Notes under the pieces: generated by a model
Database searches by the model: none
The model's input: the letters and a program-made list of their open reading frames with translations, nothing else
What the model was told of the DNA's origin: nothing
In this document: piece by piece, positions 1 to 7,638 of the stretch
Layout of the letters: each line of letters starts with the position of its first letter
Numbering within the stretch: the first letter of the stretch is position 1
Translations under genes and position numbers: made by a program
Source of the DNA: Microcystis aeruginosa FD4
Lineage (GTDB): Bacteria; Cyanobacteriota; Cyanobacteriia; Cyanobacteriales; Microcystaceae
Assembly: GCF_009792235.1 (NCBI RefSeq)
Contig: NZ_CP046973.1
Location: forward strand, 5,270,001-5,334,000
Length of the DNA: 64,000 nucleotides
Direction of reading: 5' to 3'

Positions 1-427
1 AGAGGCATGGCGCGATATTTGCGAGACTTACGCCGATCACGCGCTAACCCTAGATAAAGTTAAGTCTCATCTCGAAAATCCTTATCAGAAGCTACCTAAC
101 TCCAAAAAGATTAACATCTCTCTTGAATCATGGGAGAAGTTGCGGGAAAAAGCCGCCGAGTCTGGGATATCTCCATCCAAGTTACTAGATGAACTGATCG
201 ACTCGCTGCTTCCTGATGATGACACTGTCCCACTGGAGGAACCTGATGACGGGGATGAGGCTGATGACGATACCATTCCCCTCGATTTATCAGAAGATTT
301 ACCCAATTTTGCCAAGCGTTACCGCGCTAATTTTAGTTATCAGGAGGATTATTACTCTCCTAAAGTTAACTCTTATCTTTTCGACAATGGCAAGTTAGTT
401 AATGTCGATGATTGGGTTCCTTATTGA
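1..427 (+). CDS. Partial protein with ribbon-helix-helix-like segment (5' end outside window)
   Basis: The frame is open from the left edge of the window (first full codon at base 2) to the TGA at 425-427, so the N-terminus is missing and no internal start is needed. The segment reading ISLESWEKLREKAAESGIS followed by SKLLDELIDSLL has the strand-helix-helix pattern and spacing of CopG/MetJ-type ribbon-helix-helix DNA-binding domains. It is followed by a very acidic linker (runs of D and E) and a Tyr-rich tail. I infer a DNA-binding or plasmid/phage-type protein; the function is unknown. It is the first of four tightly packed small genes on this strand, which suggests one transcription unit. 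Confidence 0.55.
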   Translation, partial: EAWRDICETYADHALTLDKVKSHLENPYQKLPNSKKINISLESWEKLREKAAESGISPSKLLDELIDSLLPDDDTVPLEEPDDGDEADDDTIPLDLSEDLPNFAKRYRANFSYQEDYYSPKVNSYLFDNGKLVNVDDWVPY

Positions 428-438
428 CGGGTGTAGCG

Positions 439-729
439 ATGACAATATTATTATCACCAAAAGGCACTTTTCCCGCCAAAATAATTGAGATTGTTGGTTC
501 CTATCAGTTAGTCATGAACCGGGGAAAACAGAACAACATTCAAGTAGGACGGCGGGTGTTGGTGTACGAGCCAACCACGGAAAAAATTCAAGGTCGATGG
601 GAATACCTAGAAATTGTTAAGGGGCGTGGGCGGGTTATTACCGTAGAGGAAAATAAAGCTACGATTGAATCCGATTGCCTAAAAACATTTGAGAATCCCA
701 AAATCGGGGACTTGGTTAAACCAATTTAG
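439..729 (+). CDS. Small hypothetical protein, beta-rich, FlgT-C-like pattern
   Basis: This 96-residue reading frame starts at the ATG at 439, 11 bp after the preceding stop. An earlier in-frame start at 412 would overlap the upstream gene. The pattern AKIIEIVGSYQLVMNRG, then VGRRVLVYEP, then LEIVKGRGRVITV and KATIESD resembles the small beta-barrel seen at the C-terminus of FlgT-type and some prophage-linked proteins, where an inositol-like GxxxGxRxLVY motif recurs. That resemblance is from memory and is an inference. The protein has no signal peptide or membrane segment. It sits in the small-gene cluster next to the IS110-like recombinase; its role is unknown. Confidence 0.5.
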   Translation: MTILLSPKGTFPAKIIEIVGSYQLVMNRGKQNNIQVGRRVLVYEPTTEKIQGRWEYLEIVKGRGRVITVEENKATIESDCLKTFENPKIGDLVKPI

Positions 730-739
730 CAATTTTATC

Positions 740-964
740 ATGAGGAATCAACTTAAGGAAACAATAGCAGATTATGGACTTGAAAATAGTTTAGCTGCCA
801 TAATTGATTTAATCGAATTTGGATGCTTAAGCGAGTTACATAAAGCCGTAATCTTAGCCTACTTAATCCCTGCTAAGAATTACATTGTTCAGTTAGATAC
901 CAGGCAAAGATTTCGCCTAGAGGATTGCCTTGAATTTACTACAGTTGAAGTATGCAATGACTAA
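740..964 (+). CDS. Hypothetical protein (74 aa)
   Basis: The ATG at 740 lies 10 bp after the preceding stop. The product is mostly helical at its N-terminus (LKETIADYGLENSLAAIIDLIE), followed by a Leu/Ala-rich stretch and a polar tail. I do not recognise a family. It overlaps the next gene by 8 bp, which supports translational coupling within one operon. No catalytic motif, signal peptide or transmembrane helix is evident. Compact overlapping small genes of this kind are typical of phage or plasmid cargo, which agrees with the recombinase gene downstream, but this is inference. Confidence 0.45.
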   Translation: MRNQLKETIADYGLENSLAAIIDLIEFGCLSELHKAVILAYLIPAKNYIVQLDTRQRFRLEDCLEFTTVEVCND

Positions 965-1148
965 TTTTTACTACGGAAGTTATGTGGGTGGAAACTACTG
1001 GATTAATTTAGATCATGTTTCCTATATTATTTCAGAAAAAGACAGATTAATTCTGAAAATGTCAGACGGTTGTTGCGTTGTGATCGACGGAGAAGACTAT
1101 GACGCTTTAAAAAAAATTCTCATCGCAAAAACAGTGAATTGGTTCTGA
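957..1148 (+). CDS. Hypothetical protein (63 aa) with short beta-strand repeat pattern
   Basis: The ATG at 957 overlaps the end of the upstream gene by 8 bp, so coupled translation is likely; the upstream in-frame GTG/ATG region at 930 is less plausible. The sequence YWINLDHVSYII, then LILKMSDGCCVVIDGEDYDALKKIL, alternates strands and ends in a helix. It resembles small proteins of the kind F/YINLDHV...L.DG..V.V.GEDYE.L found near phage and plasmid genes, but I cannot name a family. The stop is TGA at 1146-1148. The same frame stays open beyond this stop and encodes an SSB-like tail (next entry). Confidence 0.45.
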   Translation: MTNFYYGSYVGGNYWINLDHVSYIISEKDRLILKMSDGCCVVIDGEDYDALKKILIAKTVNWF

Positions 1149-1235
1149 GAGCATTGTCAAAATCAACAGGAATTCACCCCGGAAGATTGGGAGCCAAAAG
1201 ATGTCAATCTAGATGATGACGATATCCCCTTTTAA
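1149..1235 (+). pseudogene. Remnant encoding an SSB-type acidic C-terminal tail
   Basis: Directly after the TGA at 1146-1148, in the same frame, 28 codons read EHCQNQQEFTPEDWEPKD, then LDDDDIPF and TAA. Single-stranded DNA-binding proteins end in an acidic tip of the form DDDIPF, which recruits partner proteins. No OB-fold domain is present upstream in this frame, so this is either a leftover of an ssb gene or a tail added to the 63-aa protein by stop readthrough. The motif is directly visible; the interpretation is inference. Confidence 0.4.
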
Positions 1236-1466
1236 CCTAATCGCATCCTACCCGCAATCGCGGGGGGAATGGGGTTAGGGTCCAAACCTAATCCTAGTCC
1301 AAGAGTGCCTTTTTCATTGATTTCAAGCTTTAGCTTGCACCGCAATCGTAAGGCTTCAAGGACTTTTAAGAATTGTGCCTTTTAAAGTGAGATAGGGCTA
1401 AAAAAGCCCTACGGGAGTATCGTAAGGCTAATTCTTTTTAAACTCAATTCACTCCCATTATAACCG
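1236..1466 (+). other. Noncoding leader of the IS110-like gene with hairpins
   Basis: No coding frame is credible here. Two hairpins are visible: CCCGC/GCGGG around 1251-1264 and TAGGGCT/AGCCCTA around 1393-1411. In IS110-group elements the 5' noncoding end encodes the structured bridge RNA that guides the recombinase, so this is the expected place for one. Target-matching loops cannot be assigned without the left element boundary. Confidence 0.3.
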
Positions 1467-2753
1467 ATGAAAATATTAGGTATAGACGTTAGCCGTAATT
1501 GGGCTATCGTGGTTTTGTTGTGTGAATTTCCGACGATTTCCCCCCTGCAATACTCGAAAAGCATTAAGGAACCAGTTAAAGGATACGCTCGACTTAAAGG
1601 AAATATTCAGCTTAACGAGATAGCCTATAAGCTCGAATGCAATGCCGAAGCGATCGAGATTATTAAATCCTTAGAAGCTGATGGGATTGTTTTAGAGCCT
1701 ACTGGGTATTGGTACGCTAGTTTCTGGGTTAATTGTGCTAAAAAGTTAGGTTTAGATATTTATTGGATATCTCACCAGCAAACTAAGATAAATCGTCAGC
1801 ATTATTTTAAGACCAAAAATAAAGACGATTATCTTGACGCTTTAACCATTGCCCTAACCTATTTTGATAAGTCAGGGTTAGATGATCTAGGCAATCCCCC
1901 CATCTTAAACAACTATGACTATGACTCGATCGATTTGTTGCGTCGGACGTTTCACGAGAGAGAGCAGCTTAATAAGAACAAAAATTCTTTGATTAATCAG
2001 CTTAGACAACGGCTATGTTGTGAGTTTCCTGAAATCGCTCAAAGAGACTTTGATTATATCGGAGTTAAGGGATTTAATCCAACTTTAGGCTATATTGCTA
2101 GGCTAAGAAATAACCCGCGCATTAAATCCACGGCCGGGACTGGAATTAGTGAATATAGTCAGTTATTGGCTAAAGATGTTATCACCTATCAAGATAGAAT
2201 CGCAGTCAAAGAGCTAAACTTAAGAGAAATTCTGGAATTAGAGCAGTTTAAGCCTTATTGTCAAGTATTTAATCAATTTCTTTTCGGCACGGTTACTCAA
2301 AGTTTACTGCTTTTGCACTGCTATCCTATCGAAAGATTTCTGGTCAACGGTAAACCTTACTTTCGAGGCGATCACGATATTAGCTTGAGAAAGTTTCAGG
2401 CTTATCTAGGGTTAGGGTATTCCTATCAAATTTCAGGGGACACCTCAGCAAAACAAGACAAGGTGAAAAAGTCTTGGAAGGGTTCCGACTTGATGCGTTC
2501 TCACTTGTATGCTCACGCGCTGGTGACTATTTGCCCAGATAAGCCAGCTAAAACTGAGATTGTTGGCAAGCTTAAGCATTCTTGGCTTAATCCCCGGATT
2601 CATCTCTATTACGACCACGAAAATGGTCAAAGAATCGAAAAAAAGAAAGAATTACCTAGCTTTAAGGCACTGGGTAAGGATGGACTGTGTCGCTTGCTGT
2701 TTTACGAGACTAGACTTTTGTATCGGCTTTTAACGGACAATTTGGTAAAGTGA
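1467..2753 (+). CDS. IS110-like DEDD/serine recombinase (transposase)
   Basis: This 428-residue protein has the two-part architecture of IS110-family recombinases. The RuvC-like N-terminal half shows GIDVS (D7), VLEPTG (E77) and KNKDDYLDALTIA (D121/D124), matching the DEDD catalytic set. The C-terminal Transposase_20-like half shows YLGLGYSYQISGD, where S323 aligns with the nucleophilic serine of the family, followed by GSDLMRSHLYAHAL, the GxxxxRxxLYxxA signature. It is longer than typical members (about 320-400 aa) because of extra sequence between the domains. The stop codon at 2751-2753 coincides with the point where the bcp gene is broken, as expected when the ORF runs to the element end. 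All key residues are present, so it may be active. Confidence 0.75.
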   Translation: MKILGIDVSRNWAIVVLLCEFPTISPLQYSKSIKEPVKGYARLKGNIQLNEIAYKLECNAEAIEIIKSLEADGIVLEPTGYWYASFWVNCAKKLGLDIYWISHQQTKINRQHYFKTKNKDDYLDALTIALTYFDKSGLDDLGNPPILNNYDYDSIDLLRRTFHEREQLNKNKNSLINQLRQRLCCEFPEIAQRDFDYIGVKGFNPTLGYIARLRNNPRIKSTAGTGISEYSQLLAKDVITYQDRIAVKELNLREILELEQFKPYCQVFNQFLFGTVTQSLLLLHCYPIERFLVNGKPYFRGDHDISLRKFQAYLGLGYSYQISGDTSAKQDKVKKSWKGSDLMRSHLYAHALVTICPDKPAKTEIVGKLKHSWLNPRIHLYYDHENGQRIEKKKELPSFKALGKDGLCRLLFYETRLLYRLLTDNLVK

Positions 2754-3040
2754 TGTTCGGTATCGCTCAATAATTGAATGGTTAAATTATGTTTTTCAAT
2801 AAAACGACAGTGGGACTTTTCTGAATCGGGACTAACTCCCAAAATTACCGCGTTTAATTGCTGAAATTGCGGCGACAAAGCGGTAAAATCGATCGCTTCT
2901 GTGGTGCAGCCCGGACTGTTATCTTTAGGATAAAAATATAAGACCAACCATTGACCGGCAAAATCTGCTAATTTGCTAATTTCGCCTCTTTGGTTGGTGG
3001 TGGCAAATTCCGGGGCTTTTTCTCCAACTTCTAGGGTCAT
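2753..3040 (-). pseudogene. bcp: Truncated peroxiredoxin Q / bacterioferritin comigratory protein
   Basis: The first 96-97 residues match the BCP/PrxQ thiol peroxidase family, which reduces peroxides using thioredoxin: VGEKAPEF, VLYFYPKDNSPGCTTEA with peroxidatic C45, VILGVSPDSEKSHCRF and LLSDTEHH. Homology stops abruptly at about 2750-2755, where the IS110-like gene ends, and a 15-residue unrelated tail follows to a stop at 2702. Family members have about 145-155 residues, so roughly the last third (the region following LLSDTE) is missing. I could not find the missing part elsewhere in the window. The cell probably has other peroxiredoxins. Catalytic Cys remains, but loss of the C-terminal fold makes activity doubtful. 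Confidence 0.8.
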
Positions 3041-3042
3041 TT

Positions 3043-3891
3043 TTAGGAGTGTAAAGGCAAAAGTAAGAAAGGAGCGAGGGAGAGGGAAAGCAATAGCCAG
3101 ACTTGATAGTTAAATCCAGGAAGTTCCAGTTTTTCTGAATCGACTAAAGCATCAATTCTCTCTAATAAACGACTATTTAAGGAATGCTCATTGAGAGCGA
3201 CACAGCAACTAGCGGAGAAATTTATTTCTGCTACTTGATTAACTTTTTCTGCCACTAAAAGCAGAGATTCAGCTAATAGTAAATAATCTACTTTTCCAGA
3301 AGCGTACTTATCGGCGCGCAATTCCCGCAAGAAGACCAATTCTGACCATAAATTCTCGCTATTGGGCAGCCAAAAAGACATCGATCGCAGCCAACCTAAC
3401 CAGAAAAACCAGAAAGTGTCATGATATTCTTGGTGAGCTTGTTCGTGGGCTAAAACTGCTTGTAAATGTTCTTGATCTAAGAGATTTAATAATCCTTGGG
3501 TTACAATCAATTCCGACTTCCAGAAGCCAACTCTGGCACTGTAGGGAAAATCCACTGCTAAAACTCTCGCCTTCTGACTGGTGATTTTTTTGAGGGGGTA
3601 ACTGCTAAAAGCCCGATGGGTTTGCCAAGTTTGATAGGCGAGTTTTATCAAACAAAATATAGCAAAAACTAGCCAAATTATAGCACTAAAGTAACTAATT
3701 AAACTGGAGTTATAGCCCAACATTTGCCCGCCATAGCCCATACAAACCACCGATATAACTGTCATTAACAGCAGCAAAGGAGGAAAGAGGAAGAAAAATA
3801 GCGTTGTCTGCCAACGACGCTGATAGCTGGGCAGAAACCAACGTAAACCAATGGCGATAGTTAATGCTAGTAATAACATTAAACTGTGCAT
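3043..3891 (-). CDS. M56/BlaR1-like membrane zinc metalloprotease
   Basis: Three hydrophobic N-terminal segments (about residues 2-20, 30-52, 64-85) precede a zinc protease domain with HEQAH at 149-153 and the downstream ELRADKYA (E190) as third ligand; a final hydrophobic helix is at the C-terminus. This is the layout of M56/M48-type proteases such as BlaR1 and MecR1 without the penicillin-sensor domain. Its start codon overlaps the stop of the BlaI-type repressor gene by one base (TAATG), so the two are co-expressed. By analogy the protease would inactivate the repressor upon an envelope signal; the real signal in cyanobacteria is unknown to me. Confidence 0.8.
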   Translation of the reverse strand: MHSLMLLLALTIAIGLRWFLPSYQRRWQTTLFFFLFPPLLLLMTVISVVCMGYGGQMLGYNSSLISYFSAIIWLVFAIFCLIKLAYQTWQTHRAFSSYPLKKITSQKARVLAVDFPYSARVGFWKSELIVTQGLLNLLDQEHLQAVLAHEQAHQEYHDTFWFFWLGWLRSMSFWLPNSENLWSELVFLRELRADKYASGKVDYLLLAESLLLVAEKVNQVAEINFSASCCVALNEHSLNSRLLERIDALVDSEKLELPGFNYQVWLLLSLSLAPFLLLPLHS

Positions 3892-4310
3892 TAGCGTTCT
3901 CCCCGTTGTTGACGAAGGGTATCTAAACGAGATGCGATCGCTTTTAATTGTTCGACAGTAGCAGTATCGAGACTATCGGCAAAAGAAGCCACCACATCCG
4001 CATTACCAATAGCCAAAAAACGATGTAATTGTTCGTAGGCTTTAATTGCCTGTGCTTGTTCCTTAGAAACCATCGGTTTCCAGTAGAAGATCCGACCCTT
4101 TTTATAACAACTTAACCAGCCTTTATTAGTTAAACGACGCAGTACCGTAGTCACAGAAGTATAGGCTAGATCTCGTTCTGGATCCGCTAAAATGCGATCG
4201 TGGACATCCTTAACGCTGACGGTTTCCAATTCCCAGACAATATTGAGAATTTCCGCTTCTAGGGGGCCTAGGGATAACTGTTTTGGTTGATAGGTCGGCA
4301 ATTGAGCCAT
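3891..4310 (-). CDS. BlaI/MecI/CopY-family transcriptional repressor
   Basis: A winged-helix repressor of about 139 residues from the ATG at 4310; an upstream in-frame start at 4379 would add an unlikely 23-residue extension. Signature segments are LGPLEAEILNIVWELETVSVKDVHDRI (first helices, given here in part), AYTSVTTVLRRLTNKGWL (recognition helix) and a helical C-terminal dimerization region rich in Q, A and L. It is co-transcribed with the M56 protease and divergent from the small conserved gene at 4400. Repressors of this family bind dyads upstream of their own operon and are cleaved by the partner protease. Target genes here cannot be read from the sequence. Confidence 0.85.
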   Translation of the reverse strand: MAQLPTYQPKQLSLGPLEAEILNIVWELETVSVKDVHDRILADPERDLAYTSVTTVLRRLTNKGWLSCYKKGRIFYWKPMVSKEQAQAIKAYEQLHRFLAIGNADVVASFADSLDTATVEQLKAIASRLDTLRQQRGER

Positions 4311-4399
4311 AGTTACACAGAAATGAAGATTACTTTCCTGATCATAGCGGCGGATATCGATCGCCTGATAAAATAGCAACGATCTTTTATATTATCTTT

Positions 4400-4696
4400 A
4401 TGTCCACCGAAACTAATTTAACCACGACTACGGGTGCTGATGCCATCGATGTGGCGATCGCTAATGGGATTGATTTTGATGGTTCCCCGATTCCACCGGC
4501 AAAATTAGAACTTTATCACCGGGTAATGGGTTTGGAAGCAGGACGACAAAGGAGCGGGGTTTCTAACACGATGAGATCGCGAATTGTCCGCATCGGGGCC
4601 AAACATATCCCCCAAGAGGAATTAAATCAGCTGTTGTTAGCCGCCGATTTTGCTCCTCTCAAGGAGAAAGAAATCGCTTTTTACTATATCAACTAA
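4400..4696 (+). CDS. Conserved cyanobacterial small protein (DUF4090-like)
   Basis: A 98-residue protein with the sequence GADAIDVAIANGIDFDGSPI, then LELYHRVMGLEAGRQRSGVSNTMRSRIVRIGAKHIPQ (shown here only to mark the region, residues 36-72) and a C-terminal EKEIAFYY. This matches my memory of a short protein conserved throughout cyanobacteria and annotated as DUF4090; no biochemical role is known to me. There is no signal peptide or transmembrane helix, and the Arg-rich RQRSGVSNTMRSR stretch could contact nucleic acid, which is speculation. It is divergent from the BlaI-type gene, 89 bp away. Confidence 0.65.
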   Translation: MSTETNLTTTTGADAIDVAIANGIDFDGSPIPPAKLELYHRVMGLEAGRQRSGVSNTMRSRIVRIGAKHIPQEELNQLLLAADFAPLKEKEIAFYYIN

Positions 4697-4783
4697 ATTG
4701 CCAAAGCCTTGTGGCTTCAGCCCAAGGATGAAAACCATTCTTGGGACTCTATCAATCAATTTTCCCGGCCGAAGCAGCATTGA

Positions 4784-6085
4784 CTATAAACTTGCTAAAA
4801 CCTCTTTAGCGGCGGCCAAAGTCCGTTCGATATCGGCCTCTGTGTGAGCTAGGGAAGTAAAACCAGCTTCAAACTGGGAAGGAGCTAGATAAACGCCTCT
4901 TTCCAACATTCCCCGGTGAAAACGACCAAATTTAGCCACATCGGCCTTTTTAGCATCTTCATAGTTATGCACGGGGGAGCCAGTGAAAAACATTCCGAAC
5001 ATGGCACTAATATGACCTCCAGAAACGCTATGACCAGCATCTCTAGCCACTTTCAGCAGCCCTTCAGTTAAGGATTTGGTCACTTTCTCGAGATATTCGT
5101 AGATGCCGGGGCGCTGGAGTAACTCGAGGGTTTTAATTCCCGCCGTCATGGCCAAGGGGTTGCCGGATAAGGTTCCCGCTTGGTACATCGGGCCAGCCGG
5201 AGCGACCATAGCCATAATATCGGCCCGACCGCCGTAGGCCCCCACTGGCAGCCCACCGCCGATAACTTTGCCGAGGGTGGTTAAATCGGGGGTAATGCCG
5301 AATTTTTCCTGAGCGCCACCGTAGGCGATGCGGAATCCGGTCATTACCTCATCAAACATTAATAAGGCTCCGTATTCCTTGGTTAATTCCCGCAATCCTT
5401 CTAAAAAGCCGGCATCCGGCACGATAAAGCCGGCATTACCCACCACTGGCTCTAAAATCACCCCGGCAATCGAGTCGGGATTCTCAACAAAGAGGGCTTT
5501 TACCGCTTCCAGGTCATTGTAGGGGGCGGTTAAAGTGTTGTTAGTGGTGGTTTTGGGAACCCCCGGCGAGTCGGGCAAGCCCAGGGTGGCTACACCAGAG
5601 CCGGCTTTAACCAGGAACATATCGGCGTGACCGTGGTAACAGCCCTCGAATTTGATGATTTTATCCCGGCCGGTAAAAGCCCGCATTAAGCGCAGGACGG
5701 ACATACAGGCTTCGGTGCCGGAATTGACAAAACGCACCATTTCAATGCTGGGAACGGCATCAATCACCATTTCAGCGAGAATATTTTCCTGGACACAGGG
5801 AGCGCCGAAACTGGTTCCTTTGTCTAGGGCCTGGTGCAGGGCGGCAATCACTTCGGGATGGGCATGACCACAGATAGCCGGCCCCCAAGTTCCCACATAA
5901 TCGATATATTCGTTACCGTCCACGTCGCGAATATAGGCCCCTTTGACGCTTTCAAAAACGATGGGTTGACCACCGACGGATTTAAAGGCCCGCACGGGGG
6001 AACTTACACCCCCCGGCATTAATTTTTGAGCGGCTGTAAAGATTTCTTTCGATTTTGTTGTTTGATACGAAGATGTGCTAACCAA
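4784..6085 (-). CDS. hemL: Glutamate-1-semialdehyde 2,1-aminomutase
   Basis: The 433-residue PLP enzyme converts glutamate-1-semialdehyde to 5-aminolevulinate, the entry point to heme, chlorophyll and bilin synthesis by the C5 pathway. Visible hallmarks are the N-terminal KLMPGGVSSPVRAF, the cofactor region FDEVMTGFR (residues 244-252) and the PLP lysine K273 in TTLGKVIGGGLP, plus AGTLSGNPLAM. Length and all motifs match the family. The gene is monocistronic and divergent from dnaN, sharing the 404-bp region that carries DnaA boxes. Confidence 0.96.
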   Translation of the reverse strand: MVSTSSYQTTKSKEIFTAAQKLMPGGVSSPVRAFKSVGGQPIVFESVKGAYIRDVDGNEYIDYVGTWGPAICGHAHPEVIAALHQALDKGTSFGAPCVQENILAEMVIDAVPSIEMVRFVNSGTEACMSVLRLMRAFTGRDKIIKFEGCYHGHADMFLVKAGSGVATLGLPDSPGVPKTTTNNTLTAPYNDLEAVKALFVENPDSIAGVILEPVVGNAGFIVPDAGFLEGLRELTKEYGALLMFDEVMTGFRIAYGGAQEKFGITPDLTTLGKVIGGGLPVGAYGGRADIMAMVAPAGPMYQAGTLSGNPLAMTAGIKTLELLQRPGIYEYLEKVTKSLTEGLLKVARDAGHSVSGGHISAMFGMFFTGSPVHNYEDAKKADVAKFGRFHRGMLERGVYLAPSQFEAGFTSLAHTEADIERTLAAAKEVLASL

Positions 6086-6299
6086 TCCTGTCTCCTTGTC
6101 TACTTGAGTCTATCGGTTCCGGGAAAGCCCCGGAGTTTTGTTTTGTTAACTTCCTGCTGCTTGTTCCATTTTAAAGATCACTGGCCTACATTTGACGCAA
6201 TTTTTTCCCTAGGAAAAGTGCTGGTCGGCTCAAGTCTCGCTATTCTTAACTTGTAGCTTGATGGTTAACAGTTGATGTAATCGGGTGAGAAAGGGCGAA

Positions 6300-6489
6300 A
6301 ATTTCACTGTTGACAATTTTTCCACAATCTTTTCAGAATTGCAGGAAAAACCTAGCAATGGCCGAAGTTATTGCTATTGATAGATTTTAGCCCGGAAAGA
6401 GCGATCAAAAAAAGCTCCGGTTTTCCACAGATTTTCCACAGGGGAATTCTTGCTATTATTTTTTAGCGTACAAAAAAACTATTCCTGCT
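6300..6489 (+). other. oriC: Probable chromosomal replication origin region (DnaA boxes upstream of dnaN)
   Basis: Three direct copies of TTTTCCACA lie at 6318-6326, 6421-6429 and 6432-6440, the last two separated by 2 bp. This 9-mer is the DnaA-box variant used in cyanobacteria, whose origin has been mapped beside dnaN in Synechococcus elongatus. The boxes are followed by an AT-rich run just before the dnaN start. The rest of the hemL-dnaN spacer (6086-6299) shows no other motif. A GC-skew switch could not be computed here. Confidence 0.6.
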
Positions 6490-7638
6490 ATGAAATTTAC
6501 CAGTAGTCAAAGCGAACTCAACAGCAATTTATCCCTAGTTAGTCGGGCCGTTGCCAGTCGTCCTACCCATCCGGTGTTGGGCAATGTTCTCTTTTGTGCC
6601 GATGAGGAAAAGGGCGAAATTAGCCTGACTGCTTTTGATTTGAGTTTAGGGATTCGCACCAGTTTTCGGGCCGAGGTGGTGGAAGGGGGCAAAATTACCC
6701 TGCCGGCAAAATTGCTGAACGATATTGTCTCTCGTTTGGGAGAGGGGGAAATCACTATCTCTGTGGAAGAAAACGAGAATGATGAGGAGCATAGTCTCGC
6801 TTTCCTGAAAACCGCCTCGGCACAGTTCCAAATTCGCGGCATGAAGGCCGATGAGTTCCCAGAATTGCCCACGGTGGCCGATGGGGAAATTGTTAATTTA
6901 CCTATAGTTGCCTTGACAGAGGGACTAAAAGGTGCATTGTTTGCCGCTAGTGGCGATGAAACTAAACAGGTGTTGACGGGGGTGCATTTAACTAAAACCG
7001 TCGATTGTCTAGAATTTGCCGCTACAGACGGTCATCGTTTAGCGGTGGTACAAACTCCCCTAGAGGAGGTAGAAAGTGCCTCTGGTGGCTTTAATGTCAC
7101 CATTCCGGCCCGGGCCCTGCGAGAATTGGAAAGAATGATGGCAACAAAACAAAATATCGAGACTATTACTCTGCACGTGGATGATTCTCAAGTCATCTTT
7201 GAAATGGGGGAACAGAGGTTAACCAGTCGTAAGTTAGAAGGGGCCTATCCCACTTATAATCAGTTAATTCCTAAATCCTTCGAGCGTTCTTTGGTTTTAG
7301 ACCGCAAACAGTTAATCCGTTGTTTGGAATTAGTGGCGGTTTTAGCTGACCAAAAGAATAATTTAGTCAAGTTTAGTCTCGATAGCGAAAATGACCGTTT
7401 ATCCCTAGCGGTGGAATCTCCCGATTTGGGTAGTGCCAAAGAGTCCATGGCGGCGGAAATTCAGGGAGAAAGTGGCGATATTGCCTTTAATGTGAAGTAT
7501 TTAATGGACGGTTTGAAGGCTTTACCCAATAATGAGATCCAAATGCAGTTAAATGCTAGTACCCAACCGGTTATTTTTAGCCCCTTGGGAGGTTTAAAGA
7601 TGACTTATTTGGTGATGCCGGTACAAATTCGTCAGTAA
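6490..7638 (+). CDS. dnaN: DNA polymerase III beta subunit (sliding clamp)
   Basis: The 382-residue product is the ring-shaped processivity clamp that tethers DNA polymerase III and repair factors to DNA. It starts MKFTSSQSELNSNLSLVSRA and ends YLVMPVQIRQ, both typical of bacterial beta clamps. Internal landmarks are RPTHPVLGNVL, the ATDGHRLAVV loop and FNVKYLMDGLKAL, so the three-domain clamp appears complete. The ATG at 6490 is the only start giving the canonical N-terminus. The probable origin with three DnaA boxes lies immediately upstream. Confidence 0.97.
   Translation: MKFTSSQSELNSNLSLVSRAVASRPTHPVLGNVLFCADEEKGEISLTAFDLSLGIRTSFRAEVVEGGKITLPAKLLNDIVSRLGEGEITISVEENENDEEHSLAFLKTASAQFQIRGMKADEFPELPTVADGEIVNLPIVALTEGLKGALFAASGDETKQVLTGVHLTKTVDCLEFAATDGHRLAVVQTPLEEVESASGGFNVTIPARALRELERMMATKQNIETITLHVDDSQVIFEMGEQRLTSRKLEGAYPTYNQLIPKSFERSLVLDRKQLIRCLELVAVLADQKNNLVKFSLDSENDRLSLAVESPDLGSAKESMAAEIQGESGDIAFNVKYLMDGLKALPNNEIQMQLNASTQPVIFSPLGGLKMTYLVMPVQIRQ

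Noticed and set aside
85..315. Ser-rich 76-codon frame on the minus strand
   Set aside because: It is the antisense of the acidic linker of the partial gene at 1-427; serine repeats arise from GAT/GAC/GAG codons read backwards.
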